Shown here: in pieces, positions 9,250 to 16,752 of the stretch
How the letters are laid out: the number at the start of each line of letters is the position of its first letter
Numbering within the stretch: position 1 is the first letter of the stretch
DNA from: Rhodospirillales bacterium
GTDB lineage: Bacteria > Pseudomonadota > Alphaproteobacteria > CACIAM-22H2
Assembly: GCA_016794025.1 (NCBI GenBank)
Contig: JAEUKX010000081.1
Location: 1-44,742 of the forward strand
Direction of reading: 5' to 3'
DNA: 44,742 nt
Translations under genes and position numbers: made by a program
Notes under the pieces: generated by a model
What the model saw: the letters and a program-made list of their open reading frames with translations, nothing else
Databases searched by the model: none
Told to the model about the DNA's origin: nothing

Positions 9250-10250
9250 CCGGCTTTTGCCGCGGCGCGCGAATGCGCGCGATGCCATTGCGCGGTGCGG
9301 CGGATCGCCTCCTCGAGCCCCACGCTCGGCGCGAAGCCGAGCAACTCGCGCGCACGCGTGATATCGGCCACCTTGCGCGCCTCGCCAGCCGGCTTGGTCG
9401 TGTCCCAGACCACCTGCGGCCGGACGCCTGTCACCGCAAGGACCGCCTCGACAAGTTCGCGCACCGAATAGCCGCGGCCGCTGCCGAGATTGATGGGGCC
9501 CTTGCCGAGCCCGCGTTCATAGGCCAGCAACAGGCCATCCACCGCATCGTCGACATAAAGGAAGTCGCGCACCGCGCTGCCGTCGCCCCACACCACGAAC
9601 GGATCCTCGCCCGCAAGCGCGCGCGCGATGAGTGCTGGCACAACCAACGCTGTCTTCGGATCGAAATCGTCGTGCGGCCCGAACGTGTTGACCGGCCGCA
9701 CGATCGCGATGTTCTCCATCCCGTACTCGATCCGGTAGGCTTCGATGAGCTTTTCGACGATCCGCTTGGCCCAGGCGACGTATTCGTTGCCCGGGTGCGG
9801 GTTCGCCGTCCAGGTAAGGTCCTCGCGGTAGACCTCCATCGGCGGATAGACCGAAACGGTGCTCGTGTACACGATCCGCGCAACGCGTGCGCGGCGCGCC
9901 GCCTCGAGCGTGGTCATGCAGATCAACGTGTTCGCGGCAAGCATCGTGGCGCCGCGCGCGACCTGGATCGAGATCGAGCCCCGCCGTCCGGCGAGGTGGA
10001 AGAGTCCGTCCACGCCGTCGACAGCGCGATCGGCAAACCGCGGGTCGGAAAGGTTGCCCGCCAGATGTTCGACGCCCTCCGCCGCGGACGGGAAATCTTC
10101 CGGCGGCGGCCGCGTCGAGACCGCGCGCACGCGGGCCCCCCGCTCGAGCAGGCGTGGAACGAGTGACCGCCCGTAAAGTCCCGTGGCGCCGGTTACCAAA
10201 ATCGTCCTGCCGGCGTAAAGACGGCTTGTTTCGACTGCGTCAGCGGCCAT
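9240..10250 (-). CDS. NAD-dependent epimerase/dehydratase (extended SDR, sugar-nucleotide type)
   Basis: A 336-residue Rossmann-fold enzyme of the extended SDR family, acting on an NDP-sugar or similar substrate. The cofactor motif is TGATGLYG near residue 20, the catalytic Ser/Thr lies in YTSTVSVYP, and the catalytic pair is in YVAWAK (YxxxK). The block NTFGPHDDFDP followed by WGDGSAVRDFLYVDDA resembles GDP-L-fucose synthase and NDP-sugar epimerases, but the fucose-synthase active-site signature is not complete, so the substrate is left open. The ATG at MAADAVET was preferred over an upstream in-frame start. The 3' end reads into the convergent tRNA-Thr, giving a 10-bp overlap. No glycosyltransferase cluster surrounds it. 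Confidence 0.87.
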   Translation of the reverse strand: MAADAVETSRLYAGRTILVTGATGLYGRSLVPRLLERGARVRAVSTRPPPEDFPSAAEGVEHLAGNLSDPRFADRAVDGVDGLFHLAGRRGSISIQVARGATMLAANTLICMTTLEAARRARVARIVYTSTVSVYPPMEVYREDLTWTANPHPGNEYVAWAKRIVEKLIEAYRIEYGMENIAIVRPVNTFGPHDDFDPKTALVVPALIARALAGEDPFVVWGDGSAVRDFLYVDDAVDGLLLAYERGLGKGPINLGSGRGYSVRELVEAVLAVTGVRPQVVWDTTKPAGEARKVADITRARELLGFAPSVGLEEAIRRTAQWHRAHSRAAAKAGAG

Positions 10251-10339
10251 CCGGCAATTGATACACGATCGGCCGGAGCGGCGCGACACCTGCCGCGGCA
10301 TTTCCCAAGCGGCGCGCCACCCGCTAAAGTCGCTCGCGC

Positions 10340-11119
10340 ATGTTCGCCAAAGGCCCCCTCCAGATCCGCCACGCCGTCGTCACCATGCTCGACGCGTTCG
10401 TGAAGACCGTCGAGGCCGAGGTCGAACGGCTGGGCGGCAAGATCGGGCCCGACGACGTCGAGCGCATCGCCGAAGCCATGAAGATGTCCGGCGAGATGGA
10501 CAACTTCTACCGCTCCGTTTTCTCGCAGATCGTCAGCACGATCGTCGACGCGCAGAACCAGAACCGGCGGGTCAATTCGTTCGGCCGGCTCGTCGTGCAT
10601 CCGCTGTCGGATTTCTTCCAGTCCCAGCAGCTCGACCGGGGCATGCTGCACAACTTCTTCTTCTTCATCCACTCGCTGGTCGGCGACGAGGAGACCGAGT
10701 GGAACGAGCAGTGCAACGCGATCGTGGACGAGATCCGCGAGAAGAAGGGTGCGGCCTTCATCTGGGACGATTTCTATTCCGACCCGCGCGCCGAAGCGAT
10801 CTTCTGGATGGTGCTCGTGAAGATCGCACAGGCCTTCAAGCGCTTCGACACGCGCCGCGAATGGTTCTTCCGGATCATGCAGCACAAGCAGACGTCGATC
10901 AGCCTCGCGCCGAACAAGTATGTGCAGGTCGGCGACGGGCTGGAGATTGCCCAGTTCACGAAGGCAGACTTCCTGACGGTCTTCGACAATCTCTTCGCGT
11001 CAGTTCGCAAGCTTCCGCTGGAGGCCGTCGTGCGCTTCGAGGCCGCCACCGGGATGACCCCGACAGCCGCTTTCGATAGCTTTTTCCATGAGTTAGCGAT
11101 CTACAAGGCGAACGGCTGA
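10340..11119 (+). CDS. Conserved-looking hypothetical protein, 259 aa
   Basis: Not recognised. A 259-residue, probably soluble, mostly helical protein with many charged and aromatic residues. Visible blocks include EAMKMSGEMDNFYRSVFSQI, VVHPLSDFFQSQQLDRGM, a run of phenylalanines before IHSLVGDEETEW, and REWFFRIMQHKQTS. There is no signal peptide, membrane helix, cysteine cluster or nucleotide-binding motif. Codon use matches its neighbours and the frame is free of the arginine/proline-rich composition seen in spurious frames here, which supports a real gene. It is divergent from the epimerase across 89 bp and ends 71 bp before the small lipoprotein gene, with an AT-rich stretch between. Confidence 0.8.
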   Translation: MFAKGPLQIRHAVVTMLDAFVKTVEAEVERLGGKIGPDDVERIAEAMKMSGEMDNFYRSVFSQIVSTIVDAQNQNRRVNSFGRLVVHPLSDFFQSQQLDRGMLHNFFFFIHSLVGDEETEWNEQCNAIVDEIREKKGAAFIWDDFYSDPRAEAIFWMVLVKIAQAFKRFDTRREWFFRIMQHKQTSISLAPNKYVQVGDGLEIAQFTKADFLTVFDNLFASVRKLPLEAVVRFEAATGMTPTAAFDSFFHELAIYKANG

Positions 11120-11190
11120 AAAAGCTTGGCTGGATTCACGATTTCTTAGTAAATTTGGTTCAAATTTTAGATATGTCCAAGGTAATTCAC

Positions 11191-11589
11191 ATGCTCAGGC
11201 CTGCCGTCATCGTGCTCCTCGCGGGCATGTCGCTCGCCGCGTGCGAGGGCTTCCGGACCCCGACATTCCAGGGCAGCCCGCCGCTTAGCGCCGTCCCGGA
11301 CAAGGTGAAGACGTTCACGGCGCCCTACACCAGCCAGATCGGCCTTGGCGCCTATGGGGCGGCTCTGATCATCGCCCCGAACCTGATGCCGGGCCGCTGC
11401 GAAGGCATGTACCTGACCGGCGACCGCGCGCTGCTGTGCGACCAGCTTGCCCGCTACAACGGCGAACAGCCGGCAAAGCCCGATCCCAACGCCCAATACA
11501 GCTGCATCCGCACGCTTGGCGGCGTGACGGAATGCTCGCCGCGTGCGGCATCCCGCCAGCCCGAAGTGATCCCCGTCCCGTCGAACTGA
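11191..11589 (+). CDS. Small putative lipoprotein
   Basis: A 132-residue exported protein of unknown function. It opens with a short positively charged, hydrophobic signal (MLRPAVIVLLAGM) ending in a lipobox, SLAAC, with Cys18 as the lipid anchor. The mature part is proline-rich and has four further cysteines (in GRCEGM, LLCDQL, YSCIRT and TECSP), which could form two disulfides in the periplasm. An AAGG eight bases before this ATG decides the start; two upstream in-frame starts have no such site. The leader is AT-rich and probably holds its promoter. The gene is convergent with another small secreted-protein gene. Confidence 0.72.
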   Translation: MLRPAVIVLLAGMSLAACEGFRTPTFQGSPPLSAVPDKVKTFTAPYTSQIGLGAYGAALIIAPNLMPGRCEGMYLTGDRALLCDQLARYNGEQPAKPDPNAQYSCIRTLGGVTECSPRAASRQPEVIPVPSN

Positions 11590-11609
11590 GCGGCTGCGCG
11601 TCGGCCGGA

Positions 11610-11849
11610 TCAGTGCCCGCCGGCTGCCTTGTCGTCCTTCTTGGCAGGCTTCGCGGCCGAAGGCGGCGTCCAGACCGATCCCTGAAGCGGCTTGCCCGGC
11701 CCCGCGTGGAACACGCGCGGGTTTGCCGCGTTGATCGTGTCCGCATCCTTGTTGACCTTGGGCGGCGAACTGTTCGGCCGCGTGTCCTCGGCCAGCGCCG
11801 GGGCGGCCGCCAGCAGACAAAGCGCAAAAAGCCCGAAAGCCAAACGCAT
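11610..11849 (-). CDS. Small secreted hypothetical protein
   Basis: A 79-residue protein with a clear Sec signal peptide: MRLAFGLFALCLLAAAPALA, cleaved after ALA. The mature part is about 59 residues, hydrophilic, rich in lysine, proline and alanine and probably unstructured (VWTPPSAAKPAKKDDK near the end). The start is supported by GGAG seven bases upstream; an upstream in-frame ATG five codons earlier lacks this. It is not a family I recognise. The gene lies between the lipoprotein and DedA genes and is divergent from the latter. Confidence 0.65.
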   Translation of the reverse strand: MRLAFGLFALCLLAAAPALAEDTRPNSSPPKVNKDADTINAANPRVFHAGPGKPLQGSVWTPPSAAKPAKKDDKAAGGH

Positions 11850-11968
11850 TGAAAATCTCCACAAATCGGCCGCGACCCGCCCCTTCCGCCGGGGCCGGGA
11901 CGTGGTAGGGTCCCTCCCGCATATGGGACACCGACAAGCTTAACACAATCCGGCAGGGGACGCCTTTC

Positions 11969-12607
11969 TTGGAATTCTCCAACGATATCCAGCGCTGGGT
12001 CGCGGAGTACGGCACTCTCGTCTATCTTGGCATCTTCCTCTGGGCATTCTTCGAGGGCGAGACCTTCGTCATATTCGCCGGCGCGGCGTCCCAGCAGGGC
12101 ACGTTGCATTTCTGGTTCCTGCTGTTCGCGGCGTGGTTCGGCAGTTTCACGGGCGACCAGATGTGGTTCTGGTTGGGCCGGCGCTACGGCACGCGGATCC
12201 TCGAACGCCGGCCGAACTGGCGCCACGGCGTGGACGGCGCGCTCGAGCTTCTCAAGCGCTACGACACCTGGTTCATCCTGTCATTCCGCTTCGTCTATGG
12301 GGTGCGGAACTTCGCGTCGTTCGCGATGGGCCTCGCAAGGGTCAATCCGCTGCGCTTCGCGCTGCTGAACTTCGTCGCGGCGTTCGTGTGGGCCTTCTCG
12401 TTTGCGGGCTTCGGATACATGTTCGGCCACGCGCTCGAGGCCGTGATGGGCGACATCGCCAACAACTTCCTCTACATCATGCTCGGCGTGTTCGTGTTCG
12501 CGGCGTCGGTCGTCTATCTCGTCCACCGCCGGCAGTGGAAAAAGGCCGCCGCCGCCGCCGCGCGCGAGGCTGCGGGCGAACCGCCCACGCGCATCGCCGC
12601 CGACTAG
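11969..12607 (+). CDS. DedA-family (VTT domain) membrane protein
   Basis: A 212-residue inner-membrane protein of the DedA/VTT family. Members act as phospholipid or undecaprenyl-phosphate transporters and affect envelope homeostasis. The N-terminal re-entrant region contains the acidic FFEGETFVIFAGAAS, followed by a glycine-rich helix with the acidic DQMWFWLGRRYG. The arginine motif appears as LSFRFVYGVRNFASFAMG, in which the usual proline is replaced. The C-terminal tail is alanine/lysine-rich (poly-Ala coded by GCC repeats). Translation appears to start at TTG, preceded by AGGGGA; no ATG lies nearby in frame before the conserved region. The stop shares four bases (CTAG) with the stop of the convergent EamA gene. 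Confidence 0.88.
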   Translation: MEFSNDIQRWVAEYGTLVYLGIFLWAFFEGETFVIFAGAASQQGTLHFWFLLFAAWFGSFTGDQMWFWLGRRYGTRILERRPNWRHGVDGALELLKRYDTWFILSFRFVYGVRNFASFAMGLARVNPLRFALLNFVAAFVWAFSFAGFGYMFGHALEAVMGDIANNFLYIMLGVFVFAASVVYLVHRRQWKKAAAAAAREAAGEPPTRIAAD

Positions 12608-13524
12608 GCGGCTGCGCCCCGGGATCTCGGCGCGATCAGCGCAAGCGCAAGTGCGGCGACCACGCAGGCCATGGCCAGCGCCTCGTGCCAGCCCAGCGGT
12701 TCGCCCAGCAGCCACGACGACGAAAGCACGCCGACGACGGGAACCGCCAGCGTGCCGATCGAGGCAACCGACGCCGGCAGGATCTCGAGCGTGCGGAACC
12801 ATGCCCAGTGGCAGAAGATCATCGGCACGGTCGACGCATAGGCCGCGCCGAGAAATCCCGGCAACGACATTGTCCCGCGCGGCAGCATCGCCCCTTCCCC
12901 GCCAAGCACCTCGAACCAGACCATGCCCGCAACCAGCGGCAGCCCGGCGATGGCGAGCTGCCAGGCCGTCAGCGTCACGGCCGACATCTCGAAGCGCTGC
13001 GCCTTGAGCGTCACCGTCCCCGCCGCCCAGCCGACCGCCGCCGCCAGCATCAGCAGAAGGCCCGCCGTCGAGTTGGCGAGCGTGTCGCCCGCGGGCAGGG
13101 CCAGCAGGCCGAGCCCCGTCACCCCCAGCGCCAGCGCCAGAGACTTGCGAAGCGTGAAGCGTTCACCTGCGAACAGTGCGCCGAAGACCGCGGCCCAGAT
13201 CGGCATCGTGAAGGCGACCAGAACGGCTCGACCGGCCGCCATGAACTTGAGCCCGTAGGCCGACGTGACCTGCCAGATGGCGATGTTGAGGATGGCGGTC
13301 AGCGCGAAAAACCCCTCGCGCCCGCGCGGCAGACCAAGCGGCAGGCGCTTGGCAAGCGCCAGCGCGAAAAGGCCTACCGCACCGACATAGACGCAGATGA
13401 CGCGGAAGGTCCACGGGCCCAGTTCCAGCACCGCAAGCTTCATCGCGGGCCAGTTGGCGCCCCAGAAAACGGCCAGGAGAGCGAGCAGGACCGCGCCCTC
13501 GTTGCGCGCACGGTTCTCGCCCAC
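12604..13524 (-). CDS. EamA-family (DMT) exporter
   Basis: A 306-residue inner-membrane transporter with ten hydrophobic segments in two EamA repeats. The first repeat opens with LLALLAVFWGANWPAMKLAV and contains FTMPIWAAVFGALFAGERF. The second contains LPASVASIGTLAVPVVGVL and SSWLLGEPLG, the usual EamA repeat ends. Family members export amino acids, purines or other metabolites. It ends convergently on DedA with a 4-bp stop overlap, and starts 10 bp after the TusA-like gene's stop on the same strand. The two may be transcribed together from the TusA promoter, although no functional link is obvious. Confidence 0.9.
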   Translation of the reverse strand: MGENRARNEGAVLLALLAVFWGANWPAMKLAVLELGPWTFRVICVYVGAVGLFALALAKRLPLGLPRGREGFFALTAILNIAIWQVTSAYGLKFMAAGRAVLVAFTMPIWAAVFGALFAGERFTLRKSLALALGVTGLGLLALPAGDTLANSTAGLLLMLAAAVGWAAGTVTLKAQRFEMSAVTLTAWQLAIAGLPLVAGMVWFEVLGGEGAMLPRGTMSLPGFLGAAYASTVPMIFCHWAWFRTLEILPASVASIGTLAVPVVGVLSSSWLLGEPLGWHEALAMACVVAALALALIAPRSRGAAA

Positions 13525-13534
13525 GGGCGGCCCG

Positions 13535-13765
13535 TCAGCCGGCCTTGCGGATGTCGAAGACGAAGACGCCGTCGGCCTCGCTCGAGCTCACGAGCGTGGC
13601 GTCGCCTGCGCGGCAGAACGCCTCGAAATCGCGCGTGGCGCCGGGGTCGGTCGCGAGCACGCGCAGCGTGCCGCCCGGCGCGATCGTGCCCAGCGCCTTG
13701 CGGGCGCGCAGGATCGGCAGCGGGCAATTGAGACCCTTTACATCGAGCGTGGTCACATTGGTCAT
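13535..13765 (-). CDS. TusA-like sulfur carrier protein
   Basis: A 76-residue cytoplasmic protein of the TusA/SirA/YedF family, which carries sulfur as a persulfide. The N-terminal signature GLNCPLPILRARKAL contains the CPxP motif with the acceptor cysteine, and the rest follows the small two-layer alpha/beta fold (LRVLATDPGATRDFEAFC). The ATG was chosen just before VTTLDVKGLNCP; longer in-frame starts would extend into the divergent gene. It is divergent, 55 bp apart, from a YeeE/YedE membrane protein. TusA-family/YeeE pairs are known from thiosulfate uptake, so the pair probably imports and hands on a reduced sulfur compound. Confidence 0.9.
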   Translation of the reverse strand: MTNVTTLDVKGLNCPLPILRARKALGTIAPGGTLRVLATDPGATRDFEAFCRAGDATLVSSSEADGVFVFDIRKAG

Positions 13766-13820
13766 GGCCGCGAACCTTACGGGTTGTCGCGCGATCCGGG
13801 CAAGCGGTACATTCCGCGCC

Positions 13821-14909
13821 ATGCTTGATCTCCCTGCATACCAGACCGTCGCCTGGCTCGGCTTTGGTGCCGGCCTCGCCTTCGGCGCCATCGCCCAGCG
13901 GACCAATTTCTGCACGATGGGCGCGATTTCCGACATCCTGTACATGGGCAACTATGTCCGCCTGCGCATGTGGTTGCTGGCAATGGCCGTGGCAATCGCG
14001 GGCAGCCAGGCTCTGGCCGGCGTCGGCCTCGTGGACCTCGGCGGCTCGATCTACCTGACGCCGTCTCTGGGTTGGCTGGGCGCCATCGCGGGAGGCCTGC
14101 TATTCGGTTTCGGCATGACGATCGCCGGCGGATGCGGCAACCGGAATCTGGTGCGGTTCGGCGCCGGCAACCTCAAGAGCCTTGTCGTGCTGCTGGTGAT
14201 CGGCCTTTTCGCCTACATGACGCTGCGCGGTCTCACCGGCGCGCTGCGCGCGGCGGCGATCGAGCCGGCGGCGCTCGACCTGCGCCGGTTCGGTCTCGAC
14301 ACGCAGGCGGTGTCCGGAATGGTCGCGGCGGCGGGCCTGCCGTCCGCGGTCGCGGGCATTGCCGCGGTCGCGGGCCTCCTCGCCTACTGCTTCTCCAGCG
14401 CCGAATTCCGCGCGCGCCCTGCGGCGATTGCGGGCGGCATCGGGATCGGCGCACTCGTCGTTGCCGGTTGGGCGATCACGGGCATCGCCGGCAACGACGA
14501 TTTCGAGCCGGTCCCGGTCGCCTCGTTCACATTCATCGGGCCGACGGGCGAGGCGCTCGTCTACGCCATGACCTGGACGGGCGCGAAGATCAATTTCGGG
14601 ATCGCCAGCGTGCTCGGCGTCATTTCCGGCGCGTTCCTCGCGGCAAAGATGTCCGGCGAATTCCGGGTCGAGGCGTTCACCGACGTTGCCGACATGAAGC
14701 GCAATCTGGCGGGCGCGGCGCTGATGGGCATCGGTGGCGTGACCGCGATGGGCTGCACCATCGGCCAGGGCCTTACCGGCGTGTCGACGCTGGCCGCAGG
14801 CTCGATCATCGCGGTCCTCGCGATCTGTGCTGGCGGCTATGTCGGGCTCAAGTATCTCGAGGAAGGCTCGTTCGCCGGGGCCCTGCGCGCGATCGCGGGG
14901 CGGGCGTGA
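13821..14909 (+). CDS. YeeE/YedE-family thiosulfate/sulfur transporter
   Basis: A 362-residue polytopic inner-membrane protein of the YeeE/YedE (TsuA-like) family, which takes up thiosulfate or related reduced sulfur. The conserved cysteine sites are all present: RTNFCTMGAISD near the N-terminus, TIAGGCGNRNLVRFGAGN in the first half, and AMGCTIGQGLTGVSTLA in the second half, in the family's pseudo-twofold arrangement. The cysteines are thought to relay the sulfur substrate through the pore. It is divergent from the TusA-like carrier and overlaps the following Nudix gene by 4 bp. The flavocytochrome c sulfide dehydrogenase pair lies 3 kb downstream, consistent with sulfur metabolism. Exact substrate is inferred from the family. 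Confidence 0.9.
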   Translation: MLDLPAYQTVAWLGFGAGLAFGAIAQRTNFCTMGAISDILYMGNYVRLRMWLLAMAVAIAGSQALAGVGLVDLGGSIYLTPSLGWLGAIAGGLLFGFGMTIAGGCGNRNLVRFGAGNLKSLVVLLVIGLFAYMTLRGLTGALRAAAIEPAALDLRRFGLDTQAVSGMVAAAGLPSAVAGIAAVAGLLAYCFSSAEFRARPAAIAGGIGIGALVVAGWAITGIAGNDDFEPVPVASFTFIGPTGEALVYAMTWTGAKINFGIASVLGVISGAFLAAKMSGEFRVEAFTDVADMKRNLAGAALMGIGGVTAMGCTIGQGLTGVSTLAAGSIIAVLAICAGGYVGLKYLEEGSFAGALRAIAGRA

Positions 14910-15295
14910 GCGGACCGGTCTTTCCGGTCTCCATCAAGGGCGTCGTATCGATCGACGGGAAATTCTGCCTGCTGAAGAACGAGCGGCAGGAATGGGAACT
15001 GCCCGGCGGACGGCTCGAGCCGGGCGAGGCGCCGGAAACCGCCTGCGTGCGCGAGATCGCCGAGGAACTCGGCCTCGACGCGCGCGTGGAACGCATCCTT
15101 GATTCCTGGCTCTACGACATCCGGGGCGCCGGTCAGGTATTGATCGTCACCTATGCCTGTGCGCCGATGTCGAACGTCGTTCCGCGTCTCAGCCACGAGC
15201 ACAAGGCGCTGGGGCTGTTCGAGGCCGGCGAGATCGCCGGCCTCGACATGCCCGCAGGTTACAAGCGTTCGCTCGACGCGTTCGGGCAGCGCTAG
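14906..15295 (+). CDS. Nudix hydrolase
   Basis: A 129-residue Nudix-fold pyrophosphohydrolase. The full Nudix box is present, beginning GRLEPGEAPE and ending REIAEELGL (GX5EX7REUXEEXGU), so metal-dependent hydrolysis of a nucleoside diphosphate derivative is expected. Substrate cannot be read from sequence. The GTG start sits inside the YeeE stop (GTGA overlap), so the gene is translationally coupled to the sulfur transporter; no in-frame ATG gives a better N-terminus because the conserved strand FPVSIKGVVSIDGK starts almost at once. It is convergent with the binding-protein gene, sharing CTAG as reciprocal stops. Confidence 0.88.
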   Translation: MSGPVFPVSIKGVVSIDGKFCLLKNERQEWELPGGRLEPGEAPETACVREIAEELGLDARVERILDSWLYDIRGAGQVLIVTYACAPMSNVVPRLSHEHKALGLFEAGEIAGLDMPAGYKRSLDAFGQR

Positions 15296-16311
15296 GGAAC
15301 GAGCCGCCGTTCGGCCTGCGGCGGCAGGAACGCTTCGGTATAGACGTCTTCCGGCTTCACCTTTCCGGCCACGCCGTATGCTTCCGCGACGGTAGCGATC
15401 GACTTAGCCAGCCGGTCCGCCGGCACGGCCGACAGGCCGTTCTTCTTCACGTTGTCTGTCAGCATCGTGAGATCGCGGACCATCTCGAAGCGCTCGAGCT
15501 CGATCGCCTCGTTGAAGAGCGGGTCGCGCTTCTTGAGCTGGGCCATGCCCGCCTTCGGGTCGGCCAGCGCATCGCGCGTGCCGGCGATCGTCGCGCGGAT
15601 GAAGCGGCGCACCGTGTCCGGGTTCTTGGCGGCATAGGCCTGGCTGACGATCAGTGCCGACCCGAGCAGGTCCACGCCGTATTCGTTGTAGCGGTAGACC
15701 GTCAGATCGGACGGCGCCACGCCGGCCATCTTGATGTTGAACACGCTCGTCGAGATGAAGCCCGTCACGCCGTCGACCTGCTTCTGGACCAGCAGCGTCT
15801 CGCGCAGCTGCGGGGTGACGTTCTGCCAGGCGATCTTGGCCAGGTCGATTCCCTGTGCGCGCGCGAAGGCCGGGAACAGCATGCGGCCCGCGTCGGCTTC
15901 CGGCGCCGCCAGCTTCTTGCCCTCGATGCCCTTGGGGTTGGCCACCGTGCCCTTGCGCAGGATGACCGCCGCGAGCGACTGGTCCATCACCAGAAGAACG
16001 CCGGTGATCTTGTTCGTGTTGGCCGGATTGGCGTTGAACGGGATCACGGTGTTGAGGTCGGCATAGCCGATGTCGTAGGCGCCCGAGGCCACCTTCGTGA
16101 CCGTGTCGCCCGACCCGAAGCCGCGATCCATCGTGATCGCCAGCCCCTCGCGCGCGAAATGGCCCTTGTCGATCGCCATCGTGAAGACGGCGTGGTTGCC
16201 CTGGAGCGCCCAGTCGAGCGCGAACTTGACGGGCTGCTGCGCATGGGCGGCAGCGGACGCCGCCAGCACGAAGGCGGCGCTGGCGAACATGCGCACGGCG
16301 AAGCGATTCAT
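15292..16311 (-). CDS. ABC transporter substrate-binding protein, NitT/TauT (SsuA/THI5-like) type, orphan
   Basis: A 339-residue periplasmic binding protein with a Sec signal peptide (MNRFAVRMFASAAFVLAASA, cleaved after AHA). The mature start VKFALDWALQGNHAVFTMAI is the NMT1/THI5-like pattern for taurine, sulfonates, pyrimidine precursors or similar. GYADLNTVIPFNA marks the ligand cleft region. Binding to a cognate ABC importer is expected, but no permease or ATPase of this type lies in the window; it must either use components encoded elsewhere or serve as a stand-alone sensor. The ATG was placed at MNRFAV because upstream residues are not signal-like. Given the sulfur genes nearby, a sulfonate ligand is possible but unproven. 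Confidence 0.87.
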   Translation of the reverse strand: MNRFAVRMFASAAFVLAASAAAHAQQPVKFALDWALQGNHAVFTMAIDKGHFAREGLAITMDRGFGSGDTVTKVASGAYDIGYADLNTVIPFNANPANTNKITGVLLVMDQSLAAVILRKGTVANPKGIEGKKLAAPEADAGRMLFPAFARAQGIDLAKIAWQNVTPQLRETLLVQKQVDGVTGFISTSVFNIKMAGVAPSDLTVYRYNEYGVDLLGSALIVSQAYAAKNPDTVRRFIRATIAGTRDALADPKAGMAQLKKRDPLFNEAIELERFEMVRDLTMLTDNVKKNGLSAVPADRLAKSIATVAEAYGVAGKVKPEDVYTEAFLPPQAERRLVP

Positions 16312-16461
16312 CGAAGTCCCCCGGATTTCCGTTGTCGGTTGCTTGCGTTCTGTCCGGCGGCCCTGCGGCCGCGGCGAACCAGACGGGTGCAACGACGATG
16401 CCAGCCTGCCGGCCTGCGCGTCAACGTGCGGACGAAAGGGGGGGCGGGGCCTGCGGGCCCG

Positions 16462-16650
16462 TTACAGACGCGGCAGAGCGGCCGAGCCGAGGCTCGCCAG
16501 CAGGCTCGCCTGCGCGTCGATGAGGCCGACCGAAGCGGCCGACGGATGAAGGATGTTGTGGACCATGCGTTCGACCTTCGAGCACGCGGCGGCGCATTCC
16601 GCCTTTTCGCTCGGTGTCCGGTCGCTTGTGCAGAGGTTGCGGCAGGCCAT
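16462..16650 (-). CDS. 62-aa twin-CX3C protein behind an FNR/FixK box
   Basis: Not a family I recognise. This tiny reading frame has a strong ribosome binding site (AAGGAG, six bases before ATG). Its protein opens MACRNLCTSDRT and has cysteines at positions 3, 7, 19 and 23, forming two CX3C motifs eleven residues apart (CX3C-X11-CX3C). That spacing equals the lower limit of the twin-CX3C helical hairpin of mitochondrial small Tim chaperones; resemblance is in spacing only. There is no signal peptide. The C-terminal half (LIDAQASLLASLGSAAL) is a likely helix. The four cysteines could hold two disulfides, a metal or an iron-sulfur cluster. A perfect FNR/FixK box lies 51 bp upstream, suggesting expression under low oxygen. 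A short 5-bp GC hairpin follows the TAA stop, without a T-run. Confidence 0.6.
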   Translation of the reverse strand: MACRNLCTSDRTPSEKAECAAACSKVERMVHNILHPSAASVGLIDAQASLLASLGSAALPRL

Positions 16651-16700
16651 GGGGGGCTCCTTCGATGCTGAAAGCCTCGCATGTCGTATGTCGAGCGGCA

Positions 16701-16714
16701 TTGATCCAGATCAA
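16701..16714. promoter_or_regulatory. FNR/FixK/DNR-type box TTGATCCAGATCAA
   Basis: A perfect TTGAT-N4-ATCAA palindrome, the consensus operator of FNR, FixK and DNR proteins of the CRP superfamily. It lies between the end of the LLM oxidoreductase gene and the start of the twin-CX3C miniprotein on the minus strand. If it works as a class II activator site centred at -41.5, transcription would start near 16666, leaving a leader of about 15 bases that contains the ribosome binding site. No clear -10 hexamer was seen at that spacing. Confidence 0.75.
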
Positions 16715-16752
16715 CCGCTCTGGAAATTACTTTCAAATTGTAAATCAGTTAC

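Noticed and set aside
12549..12565. GCC triplet repeat near the end of the DedA gene
   Set aside because: It encodes a short poly-alanine tail in frame and is ordinary low-complexity coding sequence.
16447..16460. GC hairpin GGGCC-TGCG-GGCCC after the twin-CX3C gene as a terminator
   Set aside because: Only five base pairs and no T-run on the transcribed side, so it was not listed as a separate terminator.
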